Below are positions 55,464 to 64,000 of a stretch of 64,000 nucleotides of DNA, in pieces (position 1 is the first letter of the stretch; each line of letters starts with the position of its first letter). The DNA is taken from contig JAHQXD010000003.1 of the NCBI GenBank assembly GCA_019449655.1, positions 203,408-267,407 of the forward strand, given 5' to 3'. Position numbers and translations under genes: made by a program. The DNA is from Ferrigenium straubiae. GTDB taxonomy: Bacteria > Pseudomonadota > Gammaproteobacteria > Burkholderiales > Gallionellaceae. The notes under the pieces are model-generated. The model had not been told where the DNA came from, ran no database searches, and saw only the letters and a program-made list of their open reading frames with translations.

Positions 55464-56849
55464 TCACACGCACAACAGGCCGTCCAGCCAAACCTTCCAG
55501 CGCGCATACTTTTCGGGCAGTTGCGGCGCATCCCGGCCAGCCTCTATCTTCTCCGCAAGCCGGGTATCGGCGAGGGACGAGTCCGCCGCCAAGCGTGCCG
55601 CGCCAACCAGGCTGGCATCCGCCTGCAGCAGGCGGTAGGTAGTTGCGAATGGAACGCACCGTGCAATCCCCTGTTGCAGACAAGGTAGATTGGACAACCC
55701 TCCCGACAAATAGACGCGCTCGATGCCGAATTCACGGTGCATGTCCTCAAGGATGCGCGCCACCCGGAAGATGATTCCTTCCAGCAACAGCGCCGCAACG
55801 CGTTGCGCCGGCAACCGCTCGGCCGGTGCTGAGAACGTCACCCCGAAATCCCCCTTGAAATAGGGCGCTCCCAGCCCACCCGGTTCGGCAAGACAGAAGA
55901 TATCGTCCCGCACCAGATCCTCCATGTGGCAGGCATCGACCGCATAGGGCGCCAGCGCCGCCGCAATGGAATTGAGCGTGCCCTCGCCACCGAAATGCAC
56001 CTGCCCCGCACTGTCCTGCCAGACCAGCGTCTGCAGATACCCATCGGGAACATTGCGCCCCTGAGGGAGATAACGGATGACAAAGCCCCCCGTCCCGAGG
56101 TTAACTAATGCTTCCGGCTGCCCTGTGTGGATGCTCGCCACGAGGGCTGCCGATTGGTCGCCGACACTGGCCTGCAGGGTCAGGCCGTTCTCCAGCGGCA
56201 GTGCCCACCCGGCGGAAGGCCAGATTTCCGGCAACACCTGGCGCGGAACGCCGAACAGTTCGCACAACACCGGCGACCATTGTTGGCTATGTATGTCCAT
56301 CAGCAGGGTGCGCGCCGCCATCGAAACATCGGCCAGGTGATGCCTGCCACCGGTCCAGCGCCAGATCAGAAAAGTATCCAGCGTCCCCAGCAGCCATTCG
56401 CCGCTGACCAGCCGTTTGCGCCACGACGGATTCCCGCGCAGCAGTACGCGCAGTTTGGGGGCGAGGTAATAGGCCGCCAGCGGCAACCCGGTGAGATCGC
56501 GTATGACGCTTTCCTCGCCGCGCAGCACCGCGCAACTCTCCGCGCCGCGATCGTCCTGCCACGAGATCAGCGGCGTGAGCGGCCGCCCGCTGGCGCGCTC
56601 CCAGATCAGGAATGAGGAGCGCTGGCTGCACAGGCCCAGCGGCGGACACGCTGTCGTCTGCGCCCGGCATTCGGCCAGTACCGCATCGGCAGCTTCGACG
56701 TAAACCAGCGCATCGCTCTCGTAGCGCCCGCCGTCCGATGTCACTTCAGGCGCTACCCGCGCAACGATCCCGCTGAGCGTGCCATCCCCGGACAGCAGCC
56801 CGGCCTTGACCGAGGTCGTACCCAGATCGAGGGCGATAGCGCGCGTCAC
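55464..56849 (-). CDS. FGGY-family carbohydrate kinase, glycerol-kinase-like
   Basis: The 461-aa protein has the two-domain actin-like fold: phosphate-1 motif IALDLGTTSVKAGLLS (5-20), the substrate site around SQRSS (75-79) and SWQDDR (96-101), a catalytic Asp D231 in GDQSAALV, and LGTGGFVIRY (251-260). Compared with E. coli GlpK, Arg, Trp, Tyr and Asp of the glycerol site are kept (R77, W97, Y127 or Y128, D231), but Glu84 becomes S78, so the substrate may not be glycerol. It is the last gene of an operon with GDPD and glpD, overlapping glpD by four bases, which argues for a C3-polyol role. It could also act on another polyol. Confidence 0.85.
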   Translation of the reverse strand: MTRAIALDLGTTSVKAGLLSGDGTLSGIVARVAPEVTSDGGRYESDALVYVEAADAVLAECRAQTTACPPLGLCSQRSSFLIWERASGRPLTPLISWQDDRGAESCAVLRGEESVIRDLTGLPLAAYYLAPKLRVLLRGNPSWRKRLVSGEWLLGTLDTFLIWRWTGGRHHLADVSMAARTLLMDIHSQQWSPVLCELFGVPRQVLPEIWPSAGWALPLENGLTLQASVGDQSAALVASIHTGQPEALVNLGTGGFVIRYLPQGRNVPDGYLQTLVWQDSAGQVHFGGEGTLNSIAAALAPYAVDACHMEDLVRDDIFCLAEPGGLGAPYFKGDFGVTFSAPAERLPAQRVAALLLEGIIFRVARILEDMHREFGIERVYLSGGLSNLPCLQQGIARCVPFATTYRLLQADASLVGAARLAADSSLADTRLAEKIEAGRDAPQLPEKYARWKVWLDGLLCV

Positions 56850-58408
56850 TGCGGGCAGGCCTCGACCTCTTGCGCGACCCTGCCCGCATCCCAGCCCAGT
56901 ACCGGTGCGACCAGTTCGGCCAGGCGGCGCAAATCGCTTTCATTCAATCGTGTCAGGATCAGCAGCGGCAAGCGGCGGCGCAGCAGATCGGACAGATGCA
57001 CCGCCATCTCATCGCGGGCGCAAAACAACAGGTCGGCCAAAATGAAGGGCAGGTCGGGCACGATGCGCCCCATGAGTTGCGGCCTTTCCTCGACAAGGCG
57101 AAAAACCTCCTCGGCACGCCGCCCATGGCGGCGCAGCAACCACTTCGCGCTTCCGGCATCGATACCGAGGCGTTTGGCATGCGCACCGTTTTCTTCCAGC
57201 CATGCCGAAAAAGCCTGCTGCGGCTTCCAGGGGAAATCCCGTTGCCTGGTCGCACAGGCAGCGCCGACGCCGAGCGCAGCGCACACGGCATCAACGATAC
57301 ACGCCGCATCTTCGCGCGCCGAGGTAAGCTTGCCGCCGATGGAGTAATGCACGCCGTTGCCCGCGGTCTTCAGTTCCCAGTCGCGGCTCACAGCTGCGGG
57401 CGATGCCTCGTCGCTGCGCTTCATCACACGCAAACCGGCATAGCTGCCGACCACATCCTTTTCCGTCCACGCCGTCTTGAGGTAGCGGTTGGCCTCAGTC
57501 AGCAGGTAGTCGACCTCTTTCGGCTCGACAGCGATGCGATCAAGGTCGCCGCCGTAGTCCTCATCGGTGGTACCGAGCAGCGTCATGCCGTACCACGGGA
57601 TCATGAAAAACACCCGGCCATCGGACTTGGCGGTCAGCAGCAAGGCCTCATCCGTCACCAGCGCCGGCATGACCAGATGCGTGCCCTTATCCAGCCTGCA
57701 CCAGCCTCGCCCCTGCTCCGATGCCGCCATCCACTGGCCGGTGGTGTTGACGATCTGCCGCGCGGAAACTTCAGTACTGGCGTGGTCAAGCTGATCCTGC
57801 GCCGTTGCGCCGCTCACCCGCCCCTTTGTTTCAATCCATCCGGTCAGTTTGCAATAATTCACGCACACCGCCCCGGCATCCATCGCGCCGGCGGCCAATT
57901 CCAGCACCAGCCGCGCATCGTCGGTCTGAGCATCGCCATAGGTGAAGCCGCCTTTCAATCCATCGCCAGCGAGAAACGGAAAACGCCCGGCGAAGGCTCC
58001 CCGGTCGAAGTGGCGGTGGGCCATTTCCGGCCCCGGATGGTCGGCAAGGGAGTCGTACATGAACAGCCCTGCCTTCAACTGGAAGGTGCCGACACGGCTG
58101 TCCGCGTAGACCGGCAAGCCGAAGCGCAGCGGCCAGACGCGATGCGGCGCCGTCGCCAGCAGCATCTGCCGCTCTGCGAGCGCCTTCTTCACCAGCTTAA
58201 AATCGAGCGACTCCAGATAGCGCAGCCCGCCGTGGATCAGCTTGCTGGATGCGGAAGAGGTCGCGCTGGCCCAGTCGCCCTGCTCCACGATGGCGACGCT
58301 CAAGCCGCGCAAGGCCGCATCGTAAGCCGTCCACGCGCCATAGATGCCGCCGCCACAGACCAGCAGGTCGAACCGGCGGCCCGCCAGCAATGAAAAATCG
58401 CGTTTCAT
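56846..58408 (-). CDS. glpD: Glycerol-3-phosphate dehydrogenase (FAD)
   Basis: GlpD oxidises glycerol-3-phosphate to dihydroxyacetone phosphate at the inner membrane and passes electrons to quinone. The 520-aa protein starts with the FAD-binding RRFDLLVCGGGIYGAWTAYD, then SSASSKLIHGGLRYLE, which binds FAD and substrate, the MIPWYGMTLLGTTDEDY strand, and the C-terminal helical domain (NGAHAKRLGIDAGSAKWLLR). It overlaps its neighbours by four bases on each side (ATGA), indicating one operon. Confidence 0.95.
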   Translation of the reverse strand: MKRDFSLLAGRRFDLLVCGGGIYGAWTAYDAALRGLSVAIVEQGDWASATSSASSKLIHGGLRYLESLDFKLVKKALAERQMLLATAPHRVWPLRFGLPVYADSRVGTFQLKAGLFMYDSLADHPGPEMAHRHFDRGAFAGRFPFLAGDGLKGGFTYGDAQTDDARLVLELAAGAMDAGAVCVNYCKLTGWIETKGRVSGATAQDQLDHASTEVSARQIVNTTGQWMAASEQGRGWCRLDKGTHLVMPALVTDEALLLTAKSDGRVFFMIPWYGMTLLGTTDEDYGGDLDRIAVEPKEVDYLLTEANRYLKTAWTEKDVVGSYAGLRVMKRSDEASPAAVSRDWELKTAGNGVHYSIGGKLTSAREDAACIVDAVCAALGVGAACATRQRDFPWKPQQAFSAWLEENGAHAKRLGIDAGSAKWLLRRHGRRAEEVFRLVEERPQLMGRIVPDLPFILADLLFCARDEMAVHLSDLLRRRLPLLILTRLNESDLRRLAELVAPVLGWDAGRVAQEVEACPQ

Positions 58409-59157
58409 CCGTTCCTCATCTGCAAAGCCTCTTGCGGCACATCGCTGATCAGGATGTCCACACCCAAAGCGAGCGCACGGTTTATTTCTTCGTCGCTGTT
58501 GCAGGTGTAGACCGCGATGCGCTTGCCGTGCTCGCGCAGCACGCCGACCATGGCCTCATCCAGTGTATCGACATGAACGCACAGACCATAAAGGAAGGGC
58601 TGGGCAAGCAATACCCCGTGCGCGAAATCCGCGCCGTGCTCCGGCTCCAGGTTGAGCACCAGGGGGAAGTCCGGATCGCGGCTATGCGCGTAGAGCAGGC
58701 TATTCAGGTCGAATGACGATACCAGGATGCGATCGTCCGCCACCGCGCCGGCCAGTTCCAGCACCTGCCTGACCTTGGCTTCATGCCGCGCAAGCTGCTC
58801 CCATTCGCGGTTCTTGATCTCCAGCAACAGGCGGCAGCGCGCACGATATGCCGCAAGGAATTCGCGCAGGCTCATGATGCCTTCCGGCGCTGCCGCCGGA
58901 GAAAAATGCGCGGCGAAATCCATCGCCTGCAACTCGGCATAATCGAAGTCGTCGATACGCTTGCCGGGCAGGCCGAGCTTGTCGAGAAATCGGTCATGCC
59001 ACAGCACGGCAACTCCATCGCGGCTGAGCTGCACGTCCGTTTCGATGCCGTCGATCGCATAGCACAGCGCCCGGTCGAAAGCGGGGCGGGTATTTTCCGC
59101 CGCTTCCCTGTTGGCGCCACGGTGGGCAAATATCAGCGATTGTCTGGAGTGGGTCAT
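58405..59157 (-). CDS. Glycerophosphodiester phosphodiesterase, cytoplasmic
   Basis: The 250-aa enzyme cleaves glycerophosphodiesters (deacylated phospholipids) to glycerol-3-phosphate and an alcohol. Motifs: FAHRGANREAAENTRPAF with the catalytic His and the Glu-Asn, then DGIETDVQLSRDGVAVLWHD with the metal-binding Glu and Asp and second His. No signal peptide, so it resembles UgpQ rather than periplasmic GlpQ. It is first in the operon; its product is the GlpD substrate. Its gene overlaps glpD by four bases. Confidence 0.94.
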   Translation of the reverse strand: MTHSRQSLIFAHRGANREAAENTRPAFDRALCYAIDGIETDVQLSRDGVAVLWHDRFLDKLGLPGKRIDDFDYAELQAMDFAAHFSPAAAPEGIMSLREFLAAYRARCRLLLEIKNREWEQLARHEAKVRQVLELAGAVADDRILVSSFDLNSLLYAHSRDPDFPLVLNLEPEHGADFAHGVLLAQPFLYGLCVHVDTLDEAMVGVLREHGKRIAVYTCNSDEEINRALALGVDILISDVPQEALQMRNG

Positions 59158-59170
59158 TTAGGGAAAGCAA

Positions 59171-60373
59171 TCACGGCAAACTGTCGATGAACCGCTTCAT
59201 TGAAACTTTAAGCGCCGCAAAATTCGGGTTGTACATCAAGCGCCGCAAGACGCCTGCCTTAAGGTTGGCCTCGGTGATTTCTCCCTGCCAAACCTCCTCG
59301 CGCCTGTTGTTGCAGGCGTTATATTTTTCCATGTCGCCGGGATAATAATGGATGGAGTTGGAATAAACTCCCTCCGCGCCGTAGTAGGCATCATCGGGCG
59401 GTAGCACGATGGACGTATGCGCGGAGCTTAATATCCTCTGCTCGGGCACCACGCTATTCACCAACTCCAGTTTTTCCGCCGGGATGCCGGGCGGTGATTT
59501 CTCTATGTCGGTGGTATAGAGCACCAGCTTGCTGGAGGGATGATATGCACGTGCCATGAAATCGAGGGTTGCCTGCGTATTGGCGGTGACATCGTCCCGG
59601 CTGGCTGCGGCAAATACCGGGATGCCGACTTTATGTTTCCGCAGCAAGGAGCTCAATTTTTTCGTCAGCGCGTGCACTTGGGCAACAGCATTTTTGGGAA
59701 GCGACTCGTACTTGTAGAGGCTTTTATCCAGCCTGATGCCGACCCATTTCGCCGACGGGATCAGCCAGCTATACAGCCTGTGCAGATTTGCCCAGGCCGC
59801 ACGCGGCGTAATTTCAAGCGCGGGAGAAAACAAAAACAGGCCGCACACCCGGTCATCGCACAAGCTCTGGTAAACGCTCAGCCCGCCCCCGGCAGAAAGC
59901 CCGGCCAGGTAGACTTCATCGACTTCCTCCGCAAGCCTGTCCGTGCCATAAGCCACCGCCATGCTCCATTCCCGCCAGGTGACATCCAGCAAATCGCCGG
60001 GTTGTGTGCCGTGTCCCGGCAACAACAGGGTCATGGCACGAAAACCGTTTTCCTGAAAAAACCCGGCCAAATAACGCATGAAATAAGGTGAGTCGGTCAG
60101 GCCGTGCGTGAGCAGCACGCCGCGCCGATAGGTCTTGTCCTTTCCCCTGCACGCGTCCCCTGTGGGATGCAACTCGAATGGCGCATTTCCGGCGATTGCC
60201 TTTTCCAGGTCGGCTGCGCCAAGCCGGGTATGCACGCGCCGCAGCATCGCCGTCGTGCGCTGCACATACTCGCCAAACGACAGCCTTTCCCCGATGAAAC
60301 AGGCGCTCTCGCCGGATGGACTATGCCTCGCCTCCAGGCGTACTTCACCACCCCCTATCCCGTTCATCGCCAT
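59171..60373 (-). CDS. Alpha/beta hydrolase
   Basis: The protein (about 400 aa from the ATG at 60373) has an alpha/beta-hydrolase fold: the oxyanion-side RRGVLLTHGLTDSPYFMRYL, the nucleophile elbow GLSAGG (catalytic Ser), an acid in FAAASRDDVTANTQ and a His in ILSSAHTSIVLPPDD. LLLPGHGTQPGDL resembles monoacylglycerol-lipase and carboxylesterase relatives, so a lipid or ester substrate is likely but unproven. No clear signal peptide from this start; frames reach 60454. It lies 13 bp upstream of the GDPD gene on the same strand, which suggests membrane-lipid breakdown as common theme. Confidence 0.82.
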   Translation of the reverse strand: MAMNGIGGGEVRLEARHSPSGESACFIGERLSFGEYVQRTTAMLRRVHTRLGAADLEKAIAGNAPFELHPTGDACRGKDKTYRRGVLLTHGLTDSPYFMRYLAGFFQENGFRAMTLLLPGHGTQPGDLLDVTWREWSMAVAYGTDRLAEEVDEVYLAGLSAGGGLSVYQSLCDDRVCGLFLFSPALEITPRAAWANLHRLYSWLIPSAKWVGIRLDKSLYKYESLPKNAVAQVHALTKKLSSLLRKHKVGIPVFAAASRDDVTANTQATLDFMARAYHPSSKLVLYTTDIEKSPPGIPAEKLELVNSVVPEQRILSSAHTSIVLPPDDAYYGAEGVYSNSIHYYPGDMEKYNACNNRREEVWQGEITEANLKAGVLRRLMYNPNFAALKVSMKRFIDSLP

Positions 60374-60484
60374 CTTGTGACCGCCTCTGCCGGACATTCT
60401 AGCCGCTGGAAGTACACCATGCAGCCTCTCATCGAAGATCATACCGCATGTCATAATATCGCCGGCTCGTTACACCCAACTATC

Positions 60485-61252
60485 ATGTCCTGGTTTTTTA
60501 TCACCAACTTCATCGCCGCCTTCCTGCTGCCGCCGCTGAGCCTGCTGCTCCTGCTGGCGCTGGGCATCCTCCTGTTCTACCGCCGCAGCAAATTTGCCAA
60601 GTCGCTGCTGCTAACCGCCTTCGGCCTGCTGTGGCTTACCTCCACGCCCTATATTGCCGAGGGCGCGCTACACCTGCTGGAGGCGCGCACCGCCGCGCTG
60701 GATGGAAAACAGCAGGCCGATGCGATCGTGATCCTCGGCGGTGGAACCTATTTCCATGCGCCGGAATATGCCGGGCAGGACACCATCAGCGATGCCGCGC
60801 TGGTGCGCCTGCGCTACGGCGCAAAGCTCCAGCGCGAGACCGGCAAGCCCATTTTGGTGACCGGCGGCAGGCCGCTCGGCAACAGCGTTTCGGAGGCGCA
60901 GCAGATGCGCGCTTCGCTGGAACAGGATTTCCAGGTTCCGGTGCGCTGGACGGAAGATGCGTCCGACAATACCTTCGAGAATGCGCGCTACTCATTCCAG
61001 ACCCTGCAGAAGGCCGGCATCAAAAAAATCTATCTCGTCACCCACGCCTGGCACATGCCGCGCTCAGCCGATATCTTCCGCCGCTCGGGATTCGAGGTCG
61101 TCGAGGCGCCGACCGCCTTTACCACGCGCTACCGGACCGACCTGTTCGCCTTCCTGCCCAACGCCGGATCGTTGCACGACAGCAGAATTTTCGTCCACGA
61201 AGTTATTGGATTGCTCTGGTATCGTGTAAAATTAGCAATCTCTAATATTTAG
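60485..61252 (+). CDS. YdcF/ElyC-family (DUF218) membrane protein
   Basis: From the ATG at 60485 it is 255 aa. Two N-terminal membrane helices (about residues 5-30 and 38-56) precede a DUF218 domain with the family motifs AIVILGGGTYFHAPEY, GKPILVTGGRPLGNSVSEAQ, EDASDNTFENARYSFQ and VTHAWHMPRSADIFRRSGFE. E. coli ElyC, with the same two-helix layout, is needed for envelope integrity and lipid-carrier use; SanA and YdcF are relatives. The catalytic reaction is not known. It is divergent from the hydrolase gene. Confidence 0.88.
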   Translation: MSWFFITNFIAAFLLPPLSLLLLLALGILLFYRRSKFAKSLLLTAFGLLWLTSTPYIAEGALHLLEARTAALDGKQQADAIVILGGGTYFHAPEYAGQDTISDAALVRLRYGAKLQRETGKPILVTGGRPLGNSVSEAQQMRASLEQDFQVPVRWTEDASDNTFENARYSFQTLQKAGIKKIYLVTHAWHMPRSADIFRRSGFEVVEAPTAFTTRYRTDLFAFLPNAGSLHDSRIFVHEVIGLLWYRVKLAISNI

Positions 61253-61268
61253 CTGATAAAGGAACAAC

Positions 61269-61685
61269 ATGAAAGCTCGCGTCAAATGGGTGGAACAAGT
61301 CTCTTTTCTGGGCGAAACGGAAAGCAGCCACGCGATCCTGATGGACGGTTCGCCGGCAGCCGGCGGGCGCAACCTCGGCCCGCGACCAATGGAAATGCTG
61401 CTGCTCGGCGCGGGCGGCTGCACCAGCTTCGACGTGATTTCCATCCTGAAGAAAAGCCGCCAGGCGGTCTCCGATTGCTGCGTGGAACTGGAAGCGGAAC
61501 GCGCTGAAACCGACCCCAAGGTGTTCACCAAGATTCACATGCACTTCGTCATAAAGGGCAAGGACATCAAGCCCGAAGCGGTCGAGAAAGCCATCAAACT
61601 GTCAGCCGAAAAATACTGCTCGGCTTCCATCATGCTCGGCGCGACCGCCGCGGTCACGCATGACTTCGAGGTGATTCAGGAATAG
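61269..61685 (+). CDS. OsmC-family protein
   Basis: The 138-aa protein has the OsmC fold with the two reactive cysteines expected for thiol-dependent (hydro)peroxide reduction: LLGAGGCTSFDVISILKKSR and the second in SAEKYCSASIMLGATA. It resembles the YhfA branch more than Ohr, whose role is unclear. It follows the YdcF-type gene by 16 bp, possibly in one transcript, with GGAAC upstream of the start. Confidence 0.88.
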   Translation: MKARVKWVEQVSFLGETESSHAILMDGSPAAGGRNLGPRPMEMLLLGAGGCTSFDVISILKKSRQAVSDCCVELEAERAETDPKVFTKIHMHFVIKGKDIKPEAVEKAIKLSAEKYCSASIMLGATAAVTHDFEVIQE

Positions 61686-61699
61686 GGCCGTAGTACGGG

Positions 61700-61906
61700 C
61701 TACTTTGAGCCCCGCTTTTTTTCCTGGAAGTAGTGGCACGACTCCCCGGACGCCTCTATGACATCAAGGATCGGCAGTCGCTGGCTTTTGAAATCAAGGG
61801 CACGGCAGCCATACCTGAAATGGGCGTCATGGGTAATGTAATAGTGGGTGCAGTTGTTGCAATCTACGGGCGTGTCGGCTGGTTCTGTATCCATGTGTGG
61901 CGACAT
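61700..61906 (-). CDS. Small four-cysteine protein of unknown function
   Basis: The 68-aa frame from the ATG at 61906 (or 64 aa from 61894) has CNNCTHYYITHDAHFRYGCR, then LDFKSQRLPILDVIEASGES and CHYFQEKK. The C-x2-C...C...C spacing suggests a metal-binding ribbon. Similar short proteins occur in many proteobacteria and are often left unannotated; I know of no assigned function. It starts 23 bp after trpC on the same strand. The longer frame to 61990 overlaps trpC and is rejected. Confidence 0.7.
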   Translation of the reverse strand: MSPHMDTEPADTPVDCNNCTHYYITHDAHFRYGCRALDFKSQRLPILDVIEASGESCHYFQEKKRGSK

Positions 61907-61928
61907 TCGGCAACGGCGGCGGCAGTTT

Positions 61929-62717
61929 TTATCCAAACACTTTCGCCAGTTCCGCGCCCGGATCGTCCGCGCGCATGAATGCCTCGCCAACCAGGAAGGC
62001 GTTCACCTTATTGGCCCGCATCAGCCTGACATCCTCCGCCTTGAGGATACCGCTCTCGGTGACCACGATGCGGTCTTTGGGAATGCGCGGCAGCAGGTCG
62101 AGCGTGGTTTGCAGGCTCACCTCGAAGGTGCGCAGGTTGCGGTTGTTCACGCCGATCAGCGGCGTGGCCAGTTGCAGCGCGGCATCCAGCTCCGCGCCGT
62201 CGTGCACTTCCACCAGTACCGCCATGCCGAGGCCATGTGCCACTGCCTCGAATGCGCGCATCTGCGCCACATCCAGCGCGGCGGCGATCAGCAGGATCGC
62301 ATCCGCCCCCATCGCGCGCGCCTCGTAGATCTGGTATTCATCCACCATGAAATCCTTGCGCAGCACCGGCAGCGCACAGGCGGCGCGCGCCTGCTTCAGG
62401 TACTCCGCGCTGCCCTGGAAGAATTGCGCGTCAGTCAGCACCGACAGGCACGCCGCTCCATGTTGCGCGTAGCTGACGGCAATTTCGGCGGGGCGGAAAT
62501 CGGCGCGCAGCACGCCCTTGCTCGGGCTGGCCTTCTTGATCTCGGCGATCACCGCGGCCTGGCCGGTGGCAATTTTGCTGCGGATGCTGCCTGTGAAATC
62601 GCGCGGCGCCGCGGCCTGTTCCGCCTCGGCACGAACGGCTGTAAGCGGCTTACCAGCTAGTGCGTCGCTCACTTCCTGAGCCTTCACCGCAAGAATTTTT
62701 TTAAGGATGTCGGACAT
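61929..62717 (-). CDS. trpC: Indole-3-glycerol phosphate synthase
   Basis: TrpC closes the indole ring in tryptophan synthesis. The 262-aa TIM barrel starts [20 protein letters not shown] and carries the catalytic motifs [52 protein letters not shown] and [13 protein letters not shown]. It is the monofunctional form without TrpF. The open frame extends to 63068 through the proA start region; that part is not coding for TrpC. Divergent from proA. Confidence 0.97.
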   Translation of the reverse strand: MSDILKKILAVKAQEVSDALAGKPLTAVRAEAEQAAAPRDFTGSIRSKIATGQAAVIAEIKKASPSKGVLRADFRPAEIAVSYAQHGAACLSVLTDAQFFQGSAEYLKQARAACALPVLRKDFMVDEYQIYEARAMGADAILLIAAALDVAQMRAFEAVAHGLGMAVLVEVHDGAELDAALQLATPLIGVNNRNLRTFEVSLQTTLDLLPRIPKDRIVVTESGILKAEDVRLMRANKVNAFLVGEAFMRADDPGAELAKVFG

Positions 62718-62795
62718 TGCTGCGCCTGCCTTCAAGAAAGGCGCGCATTTTACCCCAAGTGCTAAAATGCGCCCCACTCGCTTCAGGGAAACATC

Positions 62796-64000
62796 ATGGA
62801 AGAAATCAAACAATACATGAAATCCGTCGGACAGCATGCCCGCGCGGCTTCGCGCGTCACGGCGCAGGCCGACACCAACGCGAAGAACCGCGCGCTGGAA
62901 GCCATCGCCTCCGCCATCCTCGACGGCAGCGCGCGGCTCATCGCCGAGAACGCGAAAGATGTCGCCGCCGCCAAAGCCGGCGGGCTGGACGCCGCCTCGG
63001 TGGATCGCCTGACGCTGACCGAGAAAACCATCAAGAGCATGGCCGAAGGGCTGCGCCAGATCGCGCAACTGGCCGACCCGATCGGCGAAATCAGCGGCAT
63101 GAGCTACCGCCCTTCCGGCATCCAGGTCGGCAAGATGCGCGTGCCGCTCGGCGTGATCGGCATCATTTACGAATCGCGCCCCAACGTCACGGCGGACGCC
63201 GCCGGGCTATGCCTGAAATCTGGCAATGCGGCGATCCTGCGCGGCGGCTCGGAGGCAATCCATTCCAACCAGGCGATCGCGGCCTGCGTGCATGCGGGGC
63301 TGCGCGCCGCCGGGCTGCCGGAAACCGCCGTGCAAGTTGTGAGCACCACCGACCGCGCCGCGGTCGGCGAACTCATCACCATGAAGGATTACGTGGACGT
63401 GATCGTGCCGCGCGGCGGCAAGAGCCTGATCGCGCGCATCTCCGAGGAGGCGCGCATTCCCGTGATCAAGCATCTCGACGGCATCTGCCATGTGTACATC
63501 GACGACGAGGCCGACCTCGACAAGGCGATCCGCATCGCCGACAACGCCAAGACGCACCGCTACGGCGTGTGCAACGCGATGGAGACGCTGCTCGTCGCGC
63601 AGGAAATTGCCGCCAAGGTGCTGCCGCCGCTGTGCAAAATCTACCTTGAGAAGAATGTCGAACTGCGCGGCGACACTGCGGCGCGCGCGATCATTCCGCA
63701 GATGAAGGCCGCCACCGAGGAAGACTGGCTCACCGAATACCTCGCGCCTATCCTCGCGGTGCGCGTGGTCGCGAATCTCGACGAGGCAATCGCGCACATC
63801 AACACCTACGGCTCGCTGCACACCGACAGCATCGTCACCGAGAACTACACGAAGGCGATGCGCTTCCTGCGCGAGGTGGATTCGAGCAGCGTGATGGTGA
63901 ACGCCTCGACGCGTTTCGCCGACGGCTTCGAATACGGCCTCGGCGCGGAGATCGGCATCTCCACCGACAAGATCCACGCACGCGGCCCGGTCGGGCTGGA
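62796..64000 (+). CDS. proA: Gamma-glutamyl phosphate reductase (3' end outside window)
   Basis: ProA reduces gamma-glutamyl phosphate with NADPH in proline synthesis. The ATG at 62796 follows AGGGA; the frame stays open to the window end (401 complete codons, [20 protein letters not shown] onwards). Motifs are [45 protein letters not shown], and the catalytic Cys in [16 protein letters not shown]. Usual length is about 420 aa, so about 20 residues are missing. Confidence 0.97.
   Translation, partial: MEEIKQYMKSVGQHARAASRVTAQADTNAKNRALEAIASAILDGSARLIAENAKDVAAAKAGGLDAASVDRLTLTEKTIKSMAEGLRQIAQLADPIGEISGMSYRPSGIQVGKMRVPLGVIGIIYESRPNVTADAAGLCLKSGNAAILRGGSEAIHSNQAIAACVHAGLRAAGLPETAVQVVSTTDRAAVGELITMKDYVDVIVPRGGKSLIARISEEARIPVIKHLDGICHVYIDDEADLDKAIRIADNAKTHRYGVCNAMETLLVAQEIAAKVLPPLCKIYLEKNVELRGDTAARAIIPQMKAATEEDWLTEYLAPILAVRVVANLDEAIAHINTYGSLHTDSIVTENYTKAMRFLREVDSSSVMVNASTRFADGFEYGLGAEIGISTDKIHARGPVGL

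Noticed and set aside
62718..63068. 117-codon N-terminal extension of trpC
   Set aside because: Lies antisense to proA; the TrpC family start is at 62717.
62717..63649. 310-codon frame overlapping proA on the same strand
   Set aside because: Arg-rich, out of frame with proA, which shows all family motifs; shadow.

Overview
This window looks like a chromosome segment of a betaproteobacterium, probably in or near the Nitrosomonadales/Gallionellaceae; that placement rests on overall protein character and gene order and is an inference. Most of it (12.6-47.2 kb) is the translation/transcription core of the genome, read almost entirely on the minus strand. It is flanked by housekeeping genes and by one small accessory pocket.

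Layout. 1-4.0 kb: the 3' end of an unknown gene with a duplicated tail, bacteriohemerythrin, an RsmB-type rRNA methyltransferase, ssb and a YajR-like MFS transporter. 4.1-7.9 kb: the accessory pocket. It holds a frameshifted small gene, a conspicuously AT-rich 805-aa protein that joins a Ser/Thr kinase domain to a SAMHD1-like HD domain lacking its metal-binding residues, a gene-free stretch, and a higBA toxin-antitoxin pair. 8.1-12.5 kb: uvrA, arfB and cysK, with dispersed TTCGAC...GAACGG repeats between genes. 12.6-30.8 kb: rplQ-rpoA-rpsDKM-rpmJ-infA-secY, the spc and S10 ribosomal protein clusters, tuf, fusA, rpsG and rpsL. Near-consensus promoters sit at the alpha (before rpsM), spc (before rplN) and S10 (before rpsJ) boundaries, as in E. 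coli. 31-42.8 kb: rpoC, rpoB, rplL, rplJ (TTG start, with an L10 leader), rplA, rplK, nusG, secE. A palindromic repeat has inserted between rpoB and rpoC. 42.85-44.6 kb: tRNA-Trp, a second and apparently identical tuf, then tRNA-Thr, tRNA-Gly and tRNA-Tyr behind one strong promoter. 44.7-47.2 kb: rpsU-yqeY-dnaG, the macromolecular-synthesis operon, without rpoD at its end.

47.3-64 kb is mixed housekeeping: a small membrane-anchored hypothetical, tyrS, an M23 peptidase with anmK (cell-wall remodelling and muropeptide recycling), erpA, a bactofilin with a DUF6776-type coiled-coil membrane protein, argC, a 266-bp MITE-like element, rplM-rpsI, an overlapping three-gene operon for glycerophosphodiester breakdown (GDPD, glpD, FGGY kinase), an alpha/beta hydrolase, a YdcF-type membrane protein, OsmC, a four-cysteine mini-protein, trpC, and proA running off the right edge.

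The best candidate for something undescribed is the kinase/pseudo-HD protein at 4477-6894. Next are the MITE-like element at 54156-54421 and the FGGY kinase whose glycerol-binding Glu is replaced by Ser.
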